Notes: a model not told the origin generated them from the sequence alone. A stretch of 64,000 nucleotides of DNA from Nitrososphaeraceae archaeon (GCA_019246625.1 JAFAQB010000020.1:1-64000); one strand, 5' to 3'; counted from the first letter of the stretch, positions 1-9,844 are shown. Numbers and translations: made by a program.

Positions 1-653
1 GCATACTTGTTCATTGTAATATAGTTCATGTTTATCAATGGATGACGTTGTTCATATTTTTACATAATTTGTCCAAATCACAATCTAAACTAAGCATTTT
101 GAAATTCTTGATAAGAGGAGGAAAGGTGCCTTAACTTAACAGGGCCCTTCTCCATATACTTAAAATGCATTTCCTTAATGAATACAATAGATCTATTGCG
201 TAATTACTAAACTGAATCTCTTTAAGATGGTCAATCCTAATCTGTCAGTTTTTAGAGTAACATCCCATTATTCTGAAATTTACCAGCCCCGTGACTATGT
301 CAGGAGCATTATGATCATATCTTCCAAGTCTGTTCATGAATTTAGTACCCATTATCCCAAACTTTTAATTCTGCTTATCCTATATTCTACTATTATCCCT
401 AGTTTGGAATGATTTCTATTGTGTTTCTTTTCTTCATCTGAGAGTTCACTTTTCCTTTTCTTTCCAAATGACAGTACATACTTTTAATAAAAAATCATTC
501 CTAAATCACAAGTAGCCAAGGTCAAGGATATTCTCAACTTGCAGCGGCACGCACAAGACTGGTATGCAACTGACTGTGGTCAGTCTATTACGGTAGCTAG
601 TGTGTAACCCAGAACCTTTATTACGATATTAAGTTGAATTCAATAAGATAAAA
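1..653. other. Left-edge spacer without a recognised gene
   Basis: AT-rich stretch with frequent stops on both strands. The longest open frame (61 codons, 227-412) has no family resemblance, no good ribosome-binding site and a composition like random translation. No gene runs in from the left edge. The next gene starts at 654 with a very short AT-rich leader and no clear Shine-Dalgarno. Confidence 0.5.
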
Positions 654-941
654 ATGAAGATTAGTGAGCTAAAAGCAGGAATGCGCGGAGTTAGCATAAT
701 AGGAAACATCGAAAGCATTACAGAAGCAAGAACCGTAAACCTCAGATCAGGAGGTACGGCCCAAGTTGCAGATGCAGTAATTTCAGATGAAACAGGCAGC
801 ATTAAACTTTCGTTATGGGACGACCAAATTAACGCTGTAAAGCAGGGTGACAAAATATCTGTTGAGAATGGATACACTCAGGCGTTCCGTGGGGAAAATA
901 GTTTAAATATCGGAAAATACGGCAAACTTACGAAAGCATAA
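654..941 (+). CDS. ssb: Single OB-fold nucleic-acid-binding protein (RPA/SSB type)
   Basis: A 95-residue protein consisting of one OB fold of the kind found in archaeal single-stranded-DNA-binding proteins (RPA/SOSS-B type). The N-terminal strand begins MKISELKAGM, followed by a GNIESI strand, a charged turn, the strand AQVADAVISDETGSI, the conserved LWDDQI segment around residues 53-58, and a closing GDKISVENGY strand; this order is typical of short archaeal SSBs. There is no zinc finger and no acidic C-terminal tail, so it probably acts as a small subunit or multimer. It stands alone; the next feature downstream is a decayed gene on the other strand. Function is inferred from fold similarity: binding of ssDNA (or RNA) in replication and repair. 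Start at 654 is the only Met that preserves the first strand. Confidence 0.8.
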   Translation: MKISELKAGMRGVSIIGNIESITEARTVNLRSGGTAQVADAVISDETGSIKLSLWDDQINAVKQGDKISVENGYTQAFRGENSLNIGKYGKLTKA

Positions 942-1196
942 TCTCATTTTTTAATTTTGCAAATCTCATATTAAATCGAGATCATTCATGGGCATGTCAT
1001 TCATGAGCATAGCGACTTTCGTAGATATTATACTCAACTAAACCGCATGCAACACATGCACATCATTCAACTATAATGTATTAATGGTATATTATGTTTT
1101 TATTGGAGACACATGGCATATTGGTCTTACATCAACGTGGAGAAACCAAATATTTTAATATAAACAGTTAGCTGATGTATCCAGTGTCAGCCGGTT

Positions 1197-1845
1197 TATG
1201 CCGGTTTATGTGTTATATCCGACTGCTGATCCTCCAACATCTTTCCAGATCTTCCAGACATTTGCTGTTTTACAGATCGGATCAATGTCTCTGTATCTTT
1301 GCACTTTTCTCAAGACGAAATATCCATATTAATGTGGAATATTGAAACCAAAGCTTCTAAAATGGACTTTGATGCTTTGGCATCGACGTCATATCTCGAT
1401 GTTTCTCCTGATAAACAGATACCAATGATAAGGCCATTCATTCCTGTTATACTGCCACTGTCCATAGTTCGAGATATTAGATTGTTCATGAAATGACTTC
1501 ACACAATATTCGAATTAGTAGGTGTGCCAAAAATACGCGACTTGTCTACAAAAAACTTTAGTAATATATGCTGTTACTACTAAAAGCTAAATGATATTCA
1601 GATTTACCATTTGCTGGCGGGGATTCTCCTGTAAGTATTAGAAGATTAGTACCGGAAGTCGAGTTGTTGAATAAACAATACTATTTTTTCATGAGTTCTG
1701 CTATCTCAATCGTTTCTAATCATGACCTTCGGAGGAGATCAAATCTAGTAAATATCGGCAAGCTGTTTTGCATGAAGTTCTTGAATACTGCAACTTTCTA
1801 ACATAGCCGCTGCCAGGGAAACCGCAAATCAAATAGAGATTGTAA
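1197..1845 (-). pseudogene. Decayed PAC2-family (proteasome assembly chaperone-like) gene
   Basis: Reading the minus strand, consecutive pieces of a PAC2/DUF75-family protein appear in order but in different frames. Near 1825 there is ICGFPGSGYV (the family's GFPG.GFVG start); near 1640 LLILTGESPPANGKSEYHLA; near 1530 RVFGTPTNSNIV; near 1450 MDSGSITGMNGLIIG, then GETSRYDVDAKASKSILEAL. The conserved tail continues after an in-frame TGA to the TAA at 1197-1199. About seven residues after GMNGLIIG are missing. Frameshifts, at least two stops and this deletion make it non-functional. Intact PAC2 proteins are about 240-270 residues and are thought to assist proteasome assembly; presumably another copy exists elsewhere. 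Family assignment is from memory of motifs, not a search. The plus-strand frame at 1299-1496 is a shadow of this relic. Confidence 0.65.
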
Positions 1846-2065
1846 TTATGGTAAACTGCTTAAGCTATAGACCACATTTATTTCTGGTCGAGATGACAAC
1901 ATGGAATCTAAATTAAGCAATAGACTTTCGTGTTACGAGTTAGTTTTGTAAAATGTATGTTGTATTAATGTTAATCACAAGATTAAATTCTACTATTTAA
2001 TATTTAAACCTGATAACATGCATATCGTGATTGCCTCCCTCTCCCGAGAGTGTTTCATATATTAA

Positions 2066-2323
2066 ATGCAAAAGAATACTCTAGATGATTTAATTGGTAT
2101 GGATAACATAGAAGCAGAAACAAGCATTAGTTCTCTTCAAATAGAACAACAGAAACATTATCAAGAACAAGAAAAAATATTAACAGACATGGAACGTGAA
2201 ATTGAATGCCCACGATGTTATGATACAATGACTCTACGATCAGACTTCGATAGCTTATATTATTCCTGCGATGAATGTGGCTTTATACTATACACAATAA
2301 AGAAAAGTTATCAACTATTATAG
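2066..2323 (+). CDS. Small protein with coiled-coil-like N-terminus and C-terminal zinc ribbon
   Basis: 85 residues. Residues 20-45 are rich in Gln, Glu and Lys and should form a helix or short coiled coil. The C-terminal half carries CPRC at 48-51 and CDEC at 68-71, a four-cysteine zinc ribbon with a 16-residue spacing. The family is not recognised; such ribbon proteins are often transcription-associated or act as adapters, but nothing here proves that. The reading frame is intact, begins at an ATG after a long AT-rich leader and stands alone between the decayed PAC2 gene and the phosphoesterase. Confidence 0.6.
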   Translation: MQKNTLDDLIGMDNIEAETSISSLQIEQQKHYQEQEKILTDMEREIECPRCYDTMTLRSDFDSLYYSCDECGFILYTIKKSYQLL

Positions 2324-2592
2324 AAAACTTTGATCCAGCTGGATTTACGTTACTTTTCATTGCTAAGAAACAATACCACATCTAGAATCCTGTGGTTTAC
2401 AGCCACAATCCTTTATTATTTAGAACAACCCCGTCATTTTACATAGGAAAAGGGGTACAAAAAACAAGATCATTCTAAAGAATAAAAATTGACATCAATA
2501 AAATTATCGTCTTGAATACAAAATATGTGAAAATATTTTACCATTTGCTTACATCGTCTTAATATATTATGTTGTTATGCATAAACTAGACA

Positions 2593-3360
2593 ATGCAATT
2601 TGTTCAGATATCAGACTTGCATATAGGAGGCCTCTTTAAGGAGGATGCCTTTAATACTATTGTTGAAGAGGTCAATAGCCTAAAACCCGATGCAATAATT
2701 GTTTCAGGCGATCTGACCGATGATGGTCTGATATTTCAATTTCAAAATGCTCATAAAGAGATCAAGAGACTCAATTGTTCCAATGTAATCATCTTCCCTG
2801 GAAACCATGATTATCGTCATACAGGTTATCTGCTTTTTAAGAAGTTTTTCTCTTCAAAGCAAATTTACGAATTTGATGATATAGTATTGCTTACTGTAGG
2901 AACTGCTAGGCCTGATAGAGATGAAGGCGAGGTAGGACATAGACAGAATTTATGGATGGAAGAATCTCTAAGCAAATACGAAAATAAGACAAAGATCGTC
3001 GCAATGCATCATCATTTAATTGCTATCCCTGATACAGGATATGCTAACGTTGTTGGTATTCTTGATGCAGGAGACACTTTAAGAGCGTGTCTAGAATCTA
3101 AGGTGGACCTGGTTCTCTGTGGCCACAAACATAGACCATGGCTTTGGAATTTGGGATCTTTGAAAATCGCATATGCTGGTACGGCGTGTTCATGGCGGTA
3201 TAGAGGAATCTTCGAAAACACATACAACATTATAGACACCAAAGATGGTGAAATTAATGTTGATATAAAGATAGTAGGAGGTAAAAGGATGCCTCTCTCA
3301 AATATCGTTAAGGGATATGAATCGAAGGAAGGTCACCAATACACAAGGGTAATTGATTAA
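2593..3360 (+). CDS. Calcineurin-like metallophosphoesterase
   Basis: A 255-residue single-domain enzyme with the full dimetal phosphoesterase signature: DLH at residues 8-10, GD at 39-40, GNHD at 70-73, the histidine cluster MHHH at 138-141 and GHKH at 177-180. These residues bind two metal ions and the phosphate. The closest general class is the Icc / 3',5'-cyclic-nucleotide-phosphodiesterase-like group of class III enzymes, so a cyclic nucleotide, phosphodiester or other phosphate ester is a likely substrate. No signal peptide or membrane segment is visible, so it should be cytoplasmic. It is monocistronic; the response regulator at 3574 lies convergent to it. Substrate cannot be read from sequence. 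Confidence 0.88.
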   Translation: MQFVQISDLHIGGLFKEDAFNTIVEEVNSLKPDAIIVSGDLTDDGLIFQFQNAHKEIKRLNCSNVIIFPGNHDYRHTGYLLFKKFFSSKQIYEFDDIVLLTVGTARPDRDEGEVGHRQNLWMEESLSKYENKTKIVAMHHHLIAIPDTGYANVVGILDAGDTLRACLESKVDLVLCGHKHRPWLWNLGSLKIAYAGTACSWRYRGIFENTYNIIDTKDGEINVDIKIVGGKRMPLSNIVKGYESKEGHQYTRVID

Positions 3361-3573
3361 GGTTCTTAGCCTACCATTGCATATATTAATTACATACATA
3401 CTTGTAGTAGGATATTTTATTGGATAATGCTACAATGTGTTCATACTATATAGATATTCAGTACTTTATCACAAATTCTGTCTCAATATAGACCGCATTA
3501 TTAGACGCTGACAATATTCGGTCCGCAAGTATCTGCCGACTATATTATTATCATTATTATTATCATTAGCTTA

Positions 3574-3936
3574 TTATATTATTGCATTCACTCTTTTCAG
3601 CAGCTCTTCATTATCAATTGGTTTTTGAATAAACCGATTTTCGTCTAAATCACAAAGTATGGTTGTAGGTGTTCGAGGATATATTTCGCCTGCAGTTAGA
3701 AAACACACCTTAGCTTTGGGATTTATTTTTCTTAGTTCTCGATATAGATTAATGCCATTCATCCGAGACATTTTGATATCAAGGATTAAAAGGTCGTAGA
3801 GATTGTTATCTCTAAAATGTTCTAAAGCCAAAATCGGATCGTCAAAAGAATCGACTTCAAAGCCATAACCTTCTAAAACCTTTTTTAAAGCGAAATCTAC
3901 GTCTGGTTCATCATCGACAACTAATATTCTTTGCAT
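3574..3936 (-). CDS. Stand-alone response regulator receiver protein
   Basis: About 120 residues, just one receiver (REC) domain with no output domain. From ATG 3936 it begins MQRILVVDDEPD, giving the acidic pair DD at residues 8-9; the phosphorylatable Asp sits in LLILDIKMS (about residue 53), followed by the conserved FLTAG Thr and the IQKP Lys. A TTG at 3954 would add six residues, but the ATG gives the normal REC length. It closely resembles the regulator at 58681 (shared DEPDV, DDP.LALE, LLILDIKM and FIQKPI). No intact histidine kinase lies nearby; the only kinase-like sequence in the window is the relic at 18.7-19.3 kb. It may signal by protein contact, as CheY does. A trinucleotide-like ATT/ATC tract at 3545-3590 follows or overlaps its stop codon. 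Confidence 0.85.
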   Translation of the reverse strand: MQRILVVDDEPDVDFALKKVLEGYGFEVDSFDDPILALEHFRDNNLYDLLILDIKMSRMNGINLYRELRKINPKAKVCFLTAGEIYPRTPTTILCDLDENRFIQKPIDNEELLKRVNAII

Positions 3937-4536
3937 TTCCCATGCTCTTTTCAAAAATGTTCAAATCGTCAGTTATGGTTGTTGTACATAGATCCAAAGT
4001 TAGCATTCTTTCGTTGTAATTATAACCTCTTCCACTCAAACCCTTAATAATACCGTAAAGTACCTAATAAATGACCTTAAGTCGGCTATACAAATATTTC
4101 ATTATTTGACAATCAACTACTATCTTTTAGGAAGGGTAATTGAGGGTCTTTTGTTGTATGATAATTCTACAATCATCTATTGTTGGAGACATGTGATAGT
4201 GGTTTGTAGAGTTTGCTAGACTCCTTCGTTTTTGAATAGGATAGACATACCGTGATATGTCTAAAATGAATACGGATCAAAAATCAACACAGACTACCCA
4301 ATGGGCAAATCTTATGGCTGTAACTTCCAAAACCCAGAGACAGGTGGCGGCTTCGACACAATAGAGGCATTATTGTTAACCATTACTGACGCTTTTTTAA
4401 GAATGCATAGATATGATGTATAATAGTTTAGACATACAATGGTGAAATTGATGTTGTCTCAATTAGTAGTAATATCTAAAGCCTTGTGATTGCGCAGATA
4501 TGTGTTAAAAGGAAAAATGGGGAGAGAGGAGGAGAA
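3937..4536. other. Spacer with one weak small ORF
   Basis: No recognised gene. An open frame of 40 codons on the plus strand (ATG 4301 to TAA 4423) reads as a plausible small protein (SYGCNFQNPETGGGFDTIEA) and its frame stays open back to 4265 without another start, so it could be the tail of a decayed gene. A different frame (4257-4364) is also open. Neither has a family match I know. Confidence 0.25.
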
Positions 4537-4725
4537 ATGATCGAAGACTTCAAGAGTTTTCCGAAGAAAGGAGAATACTTCGAATGGGTGTGTGACAAAT
4601 GTAAATGGGGAGCAAGAGGATATGATAAAATGGGCATTATTGACATGAAGAAGCAGCATGACAAACTTGGCTGCAAGGAGTTTATTTCTATGATAGAATC
4701 AAGAGCCAAGAAAATAGACAACTAA
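4537..4725 (+). CDS. Small zinc-finger-like protein
   Basis: 62 residues starting at the ATG at 4537, chosen because a strong GGAGG lies about six bases upstream; the same frame is open to 4486 but has no such site. It carries CDKC at residues 19-22, then H41 and C46 (spacing H-x4-C), together a likely C-C-H-C zinc site, in an overall charged, Lys-rich protein. I do not recognise the family; it resembles the many tiny zinc proteins of soil ammonia-oxidising archaea. After the stop, a different frame stays open to 4925 without a start codon, so a frameshifted longer ancestor is possible. Confidence 0.6.
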   Translation: MIEDFKSFPKKGEYFEWVCDKCKWGARGYDKMGIIDMKKQHDKLGCKEFISMIESRAKKIDN

Positions 4726-5005
4726 ACAGTCAAAAAAACCCAGCTAATGTCGATAAGAAATATAGTGATGAAAGAGGAATAAAAAGAATTCTTGTACATA
4801 TTTCAGCGGATGAGATACTTCCTGACTTGGTCTACAGATCATCGAGTGAAACTATAAACAAAACAGGATTGTTAAAATTAGAACATCAGTCGCAGGAGGA
4901 TTTCAGAGGCGATATTAGAGATTAGTAGTAGAGATTAGATAATAGCATACTAACAAAAAGATCATGGATCAATACGATCGCCGGTAGTAACTTTATCATC
5001 ATCAC

Positions 5006-5260
5006 TTATTCGATGTTAATAGGTGCATCATAATAATCAGTTCTCAAGGACGCTATGTTACCCTCTGCATCATCCAGACATTACTCTTCCCAAACACTCT
5101 ATGTTGTTCATCTAGGAGGTTTGGGTCTCAAAGCTACGAAGAATTGTGAACCCGCACTATCTTGATCCTGCGATCTTGCCATAGACAATAGTCCAGGAGT
5201 GCTTATTTTATTAAATTCTGCTTTATATTCCATCGTTACGTACGACACAGAGAATGATAA
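5006..5260 (-). pseudogene. Decayed cyclophilin (peptidyl-prolyl isomerase) C-terminal part
   Basis: One minus-strand frame reads from YKAEFNKIS (about 5220) through TPGLLSMARSQDQDSAGSQ and FFVALRPKP, then continues through three stop codons to NIASLRTDYYDAPINIE and TAA at 5006-5008. This is the cyclophilin order: the TPG.LSMA strand, the SQFFV segment that lines the active site, the P.LD..H.VFG region (here broken by stops) and the C-terminal strand. The N-terminal half is not recognisable upstream. Stop codons replace residues of the conserved HxVFG stretch, so no functional enzyme can be made. An intact cyclophilin presumably exists elsewhere in the genome. Confidence 0.7.
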
Positions 5261-6056
5261 GAAAGATAATTGAAAAAGGCTTAGTGATGTGAAATTAGAA
5301 CCTGGTTTTTCGTAGGTTCTATTGCATGCAAAGCATTTACAAGGAGTAGAACGGCTTCTTTGGTCAAAAAGTCAGACTAGTTCTATGACAAAGGAAGAAA
5401 TTGGAATAGCAGATATTTTAACTATCGTAATAAAGGCTCTTCACTTAACGATACAGAAATAAATCTACGGCTTGAAACTGCTATCTCTTTTTATGAATAT
5501 AACAAACAGAGCATGTTCAGAATATATTGGCTAAGGTTTTCATTTTGACGTCTTTCCTTAAAGAACTCAAAGTTCTAACATACCATGGTCTTGTTTTTAT
5601 AAATATAACCCTATCAATCTGGAATAATAAATTAAGTGATACTACAAAAGCAAAAAGAAACTCGAGACGTTAACAAAAAAGGTTCAGAAATGATATGGTT
5701 ATGGGTTGCTTTCGGACTTGAGGGTAAGTCCTTGGAATTAGCATATCTAGCGAGAAATGGGGTTCCAAAGGTTTTAAACATGGAAGATATAATACAATAG
5801 TCACCATCAAAGGTTATATGAAGATATGGTATGTTTTAAAAATCGACTTAAGTATATCACCAAGCGGGGGAGAACTTATTCAAAGACATAGAGGATTATC
5901 AATATCAAATTTGAGTGAACAAGAAAGATGAATTCATCGAAATGATATCAAATGATACAAGTAAGACACGATCAGGTGCGAGGAGGAAAAGGTCGTTACA
6001 TAATGAAGGTGTGACAACTTGTGATGACGACATCATAACAGCAGATAAGATAGCAC
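5261..6056. other. Spacer with short relic-like coding pieces
   Basis: No intact gene. Short frames on the plus strand have coding-like composition but are broken: a piece ending about 5460 (KEEIGIADILTIVIK) continues after a frame change as a Thr/Glu/Leu-rich piece ending FRIYWLRFSF near 5545, and another piece (MIWLWVAFGLEGKSLELAY) lies at 5690-5800. Immediately before the DUF790 gene, the frame 5942-6079 is open and overlaps its start by 23 bases, the kind of overlap expected if a co-transcribed gene once ended here. None of the pieces matches a family I can name. Confidence 0.3.
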
Positions 6057-7946
6057 ATGCTTCCGGCTCAACTACTTAGAATCAGAATAAAAAATAACGG
6101 AAAAAACATAGCTCCAGTATTTTGTGAGTATAGCGATAGTAATAATATTTCTGAACTTCATTTAGCTACAAATATCATTGAAGAGTTTGAACAAGCATTA
6201 GAGAAGAAAGAAAAGAAAGGTGTACTTGCCGAAAGAATCTCCATTCTGGAATCTGAATATGGCCACTACAAACTTGTTAGAGGCTTGTATGCTCTTATTG
6301 AAAGAAGATGCATATTTACTAATATGAAAAATACAACAAGAATAAATAATACTGGTAACAAAGCCTCCATCACTTCTACCATCCAGCCGTTCAACATCAG
6401 AAGAGAATTATTTGAAGAATCATCACAAAGAGGGTTTGCTCTAACAGATATTGAGAAAACAAAAATAATGGAGACAGTAGCCTCAAGATTGGGGCTATCT
6501 ATACAGGATATGGCTCAAGAGATGTGGAGTGACATGGAGGACAACATGATATTGAGTCATATTTATAAGATAACTCCAGAGCAACTAATAGCGTGGTATA
6601 ACTTATCTCTAATGCAGACGCTATTATTCAACTGTACAAAGTTAGAGTTTTCTGTATCTGGAGGATCAAATTGGAAGCGAGTATTGAGAGATGTAAAGAG
6701 GCTTGGATTAATGTACAATTTACAGCAACAACAGCAGCAAAAAGAACATGGACAGACGAACGATATAAACAGCATCACAAATCTAGCACATTGTGAGGTC
6801 CCACAAGGAAACAATGCTATCATAGCTTGTTCAATAGATGGACCCTTAAGTGTTTTCAAGCTAACCGATAGATATGGAACGGCTATTGCAAAGTTACTTC
6901 CGTCAATAGTTTCTGCTGAAACGTGGTCTATTAGAGCTTGGATTGTAAGAAATACCATGTCTGCTGGAAAAAAAATATATGAATTTGAAATGTCAAATAA
7001 GGAATCACCTTTGCTACTAGATCCCTATCATAATCAAGTAAAAAATAATAACCTCCAGAGACAGGATTTTTCTAATTACGATACAAGTTCGACTAGTGGT
7101 TATTTTGACAGTAGTGTAGAAGAAAAATTTGCAAGTAAATTTGAACAATCAGCTAATGGTTGGAAGTTAATAAGAGAACCTGATCCATTAATTGTGTCTG
7201 ATGGGAAGGCACTCATCCCTGACTTTATGATTGAAAAATATGATAAAAAAATATATCTTGAGATAGTAGGGTTTTGGACTAAGGAATACCTTGAAAACAA
7301 GATACACAAGATAAAGGATGTCACAACTCAGTATAATAACAAAATCGATTTCTTTATTGCAATAAACAATGACCATTACACAGCTGCAAGCAGTATTGAC
7401 TATAGGGTAAAAGCAAGTAATTCAAACGTATTATCCACGTTTATAGATAGAACTCATTTAATATTATATAAAAATGATGACGTGCCAATTAGAGGCATAC
7501 TGGAATACTTAAAGTCCATTGAACTTGAAATAGTGGAGAAGCATGCAAGTCACAATTATAACAAATTGTTGACGGAGTTAGATCATATTATTACCAAGGG
7601 TGCCAGAAATGGTGTAATATCAATTGATGAAATAGCCAGGAAATACAATATCCCAGTTGAATCAACATTAAGAATCATCAGGTCAGAGCAAGAAAAAGTG
7701 AAGGGCAAGGGTTATAGTAATAGTAATTATATCATAACAGGCAAATATCTAATTTTAAAATCAAAGGCACAGGAATTAAATTTGCTCTTGACAGGCACAA
7801 GTAAACTTAATGATGCTTGTTTACTTCTTGAAAAAAACGATATTCCTGAATCTTGTCATATGGATCTTCTTGACAAATTGGGTTTTGACATAATATGGAA
7901 AGGTATAGATTCTAGTAATGCCACTCTTCAAAGAAAGAAATTATAA
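6057..7946 (+). CDS. bax1: DUF790 family nuclease, Bax1-like partner of XPB
   Basis: 629 residues. The N-terminus begins MLPAQLLRIRI, matching the LPs.LLRaRi start of the DUF790 family, followed by a long helical region. The C-terminal half carries a restriction-enzyme-like nuclease core around residues 385-410: E in the SVEEKFASKF helix, then PDF (about 388-390) and LEIVGFWT (about 401-408), i.e. the D...E-x-[V/I] arrangement. In archaea this family (Bax1) is a structure-specific nuclease that binds the XPB helicase in nucleotide excision repair. A Gln-rich tract (about 222-230) interrupts the middle. In many archaea the gene sits beside xpb; here the only XPB-like gene is about 49 kb away and the upstream 800 bases are relic-like. 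The family call is firm; repair role is by homology. Confidence 0.8.
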   Translation: MLPAQLLRIRIKNNGKNIAPVFCEYSDSNNISELHLATNIIEEFEQALEKKEKKGVLAERISILESEYGHYKLVRGLYALIERRCIFTNMKNTTRINNTGNKASITSTIQPFNIRRELFEESSQRGFALTDIEKTKIMETVASRLGLSIQDMAQEMWSDMEDNMILSHIYKITPEQLIAWYNLSLMQTLLFNCTKLEFSVSGGSNWKRVLRDVKRLGLMYNLQQQQQQKEHGQTNDINSITNLAHCEVPQGNNAIIACSIDGPLSVFKLTDRYGTAIAKLLPSIVSAETWSIRAWIVRNTMSAGKKIYEFEMSNKESPLLLDPYHNQVKNNNLQRQDFSNYDTSSTSGYFDSSVEEKFASKFEQSANGWKLIREPDPLIVSDGKALIPDFMIEKYDKKIYLEIVGFWTKEYLENKIHKIKDVTTQYNNKIDFFIAINNDHYTAASSIDYRVKASNSNVLSTFIDRTHLILYKNDDVPIRGILEYLKSIELEIVEKHASHNYNKLLTELDHIITKGARNGVISIDEIARKYNIPVESTLRIIRSEQEKVKGKGYSNSNYIITGKYLILKSKAQELNLLLTGTSKLNDACLLLEKNDIPESCHMDLLDKLGFDIIWKGIDSSNATLQRKKL

Positions 7947-8180
7947 GTATTACATTTTAATACAATATACAAGTAATTTGTCCGTTAAACATTTCTGCTT
8001 CCTGTGGGCCTCATATCATCTTAACTACCATTTTCCCTCAACTAGATAACTTTAGGTGATCTAGTAAATCAGCCTAGCAAATATTATTTCTAGACAAGAG
8101 TATTACCGACTCGTTTAGAATAGACTAGTTTGTAGAAGCTGTTTTTATATTTCCTATAATCATATAGATCAAAGCTATCT

Positions 8181-9512
8181 TTGCAAACTCACTATAATAT
8201 TGCGATTATTGGAGGTGGCATCCTTGGGACCTCTATAGCTTATTTCTTGTCTTCTATATGCAGTTTGAAGGTTTTGCTTATCGAGCAGGAAAAGAAGGTA
8301 GCTTTTCATACGAGCAGCAGAAACACAGGTAGGGTGCACGCCCCTTTTCTTTATGATCCAGTGAAAAAGAAACTTTTTGCAAAAGCTGCTTCTCTAGGCT
8401 ATGAGATGTGGTATAAATACTCAAACAATAAACATCTACTTTTCAAGCAGGATGGCGTATTGGAAGTTGCCACTGACGAGAGAGGCATAGACAGACTGCA
8501 AAAATATATAGAATGGGGAGAATCAAATGGTCTAAAAAAACAAATTGATCTTAAATTCTTAAAAGAAAGTGAAATAAAGAATTTTGAACCTAGCGTTCGT
8601 TGTACTGCAGCATTATATTGCTCTAAAGACGCTTCGGTCGACTATGGATCTTTAACAAGGAGCCTGTTGCAGGACTGTAAATCATTTGGATGTAGTATTT
8701 TACTAGGCTACAAAGTTCGCAAGATATCACGATCTACAAACGATGGCACTTTGACAATAGCCGCTGTGAATGACAGAGAAGAAAAAAGAATTACAACAGA
8801 ATTTATCGTTAATGCAGCTGGCGGAAACGCAATGGATATAGCTCATTCTATGCATTTAGCAAAGGAGTTTACTGATCTTCATTTTAGAGGAGAATACTGG
8901 CAGGCGCCGGTAGAATACCGCCATCTTACAAAATTGAGTATATACTCAGTGCCAAAATATCCTGAATATCCTTTTCTGGATCCCCATTGGATAATACGTA
9001 TAGATGGAAGATGCGAAGTAGGTCCAAATGCCGTCCCCGTATTTGGACCTTATGCGTATGATTGGAGTAAAAACCTAAGATACATCTTGCCAAAGATTTT
9101 TGAATCATCTAAGACAACAGGCCTCTGTAAAATTCTTTTTGACAGACAATTCTTACATCTTGTACTGGATGAATTCAAAAGCTCATTATCCAAAACTTCC
9201 ATGATAAACAGAGCTCGAGAATTTCTACCCCAGTTGAAAGCGTCCGCATTCACGGAACGAGGAACTGCAGGCATAAGATCGTTGCTACTAGACAAGGACG
9301 GTAAATTCATTCCCGATACACTAATAATTAAACAAGATAATTCTATACATATACTAAATTATAATTCTCCAGGCGCCACTGGGGCCTTACCAATGGCTGC
9401 ATCGGTTGTAAATGAATTATTTGAGGATGGAACAATATCTTTTGCAGAAAGCAAATCTCTCTGGGACATCAGGTCAGTAGCAGAAAAGATGGATATTAAA
9501 ATAAATTATTGA
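8181..9512 (+). CDS. lhgO: FAD-dependent oxidoreductase, L-2-hydroxyglutarate oxidase-like (DAO family)
   Basis: 443 residues beginning at TTG 8181 (no ATG fits; the first strand starts six residues later). The dinucleotide-binding motif IIGGGILGTSIAYFL is at residues 9-23, followed by the Glu-ending second strand LLIEQE and the SSRNTGRVHAPF segment characteristic of L-2-hydroxyglutarate oxidase/dehydrogenases. The C-terminal YNSPGATGALPMAASV closes the FAD site. The DAO fold also includes glycerol-3-phosphate dehydrogenase and amino-acid oxidases, but the SRNTG-V-HA motif and length favour the LhgO group. The usual reaction oxidises L-2-hydroxyglutarate to 2-oxoglutarate, passing electrons to O2 or quinone. 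Monocistronic, cytoplasmic or membrane-peripheral. Confidence 0.8.
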   Translation: MQTHYNIAIIGGGILGTSIAYFLSSICSLKVLLIEQEKKVAFHTSSRNTGRVHAPFLYDPVKKKLFAKAASLGYEMWYKYSNNKHLLFKQDGVLEVATDERGIDRLQKYIEWGESNGLKKQIDLKFLKESEIKNFEPSVRCTAALYCSKDASVDYGSLTRSLLQDCKSFGCSILLGYKVRKISRSTNDGTLTIAAVNDREEKRITTEFIVNAAGGNAMDIAHSMHLAKEFTDLHFRGEYWQAPVEYRHLTKLSIYSVPKYPEYPFLDPHWIIRIDGRCEVGPNAVPVFGPYAYDWSKNLRYILPKIFESSKTTGLCKILFDRQFLHLVLDEFKSSLSKTSMINRAREFLPQLKASAFTERGTAGIRSLLLDKDGKFIPDTLIIKQDNSIHILNYNSPGATGALPMAASVVNELFEDGTISFAESKSLWDIRSVAEKMDIKINY

Positions 9513-9844
9513 TTATGGACATATAGGATTTACCGTTATTTGTAAAGTTTGTGTTTAGGCTTATTAGAGACACTGCGAGCCGGCCATATTCTGAATTCCA
9601 TCCCTTTTCGCGCTCTCCGCTCGACCTGAAGCCCATTTATACTTCTAGACAATCACAATCCATTCATAACATCGAATACTCATATTGGAAAAAGATAATT
9701 CATCGTCAACTAAATACTTTATTGGTATATATGAAGCGAAGTTTAAAAAATATTATGTTGAGTTTGATCTTTTTCTATAAAAATCTCAAAGCCAGTATCC
9801 CATAAGAATGCTATAAGAAAAAGAAAAGGTTGGAGTACAAATTA
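9513..9844. other. Spacer without a supported gene
   Basis: An 84-codon open frame (9551-9805, GTG start) crosses the spacer, but it shows no family resemblance, is rich in Ser, His and Tyr in a way typical of chance translation, and has no ribosome-binding site. I leave it out as a gene. Confidence 0.4.

Noticed and set aside
1191-1210. Two tandem copies of GCCGGTTTAT
   Set aside because: Only a 10-base duplication at the end of the PAC2 relic; too short to mean more.
3545-3590. ATT/ATC trinucleotide tract
   Set aside because: Simple AT-rich repeat at the end of a response regulator gene; no CRISPR-like spacing.
4756-4925. Open frame with coding-like composition after the small zinc protein
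   Set aside because: No start codon in frame; may be a frameshifted extension, but not supported as a gene.
9551-9805. 84-codon plus-strand frame
   Set aside because: No family resemblance, weak start, chance-like composition.
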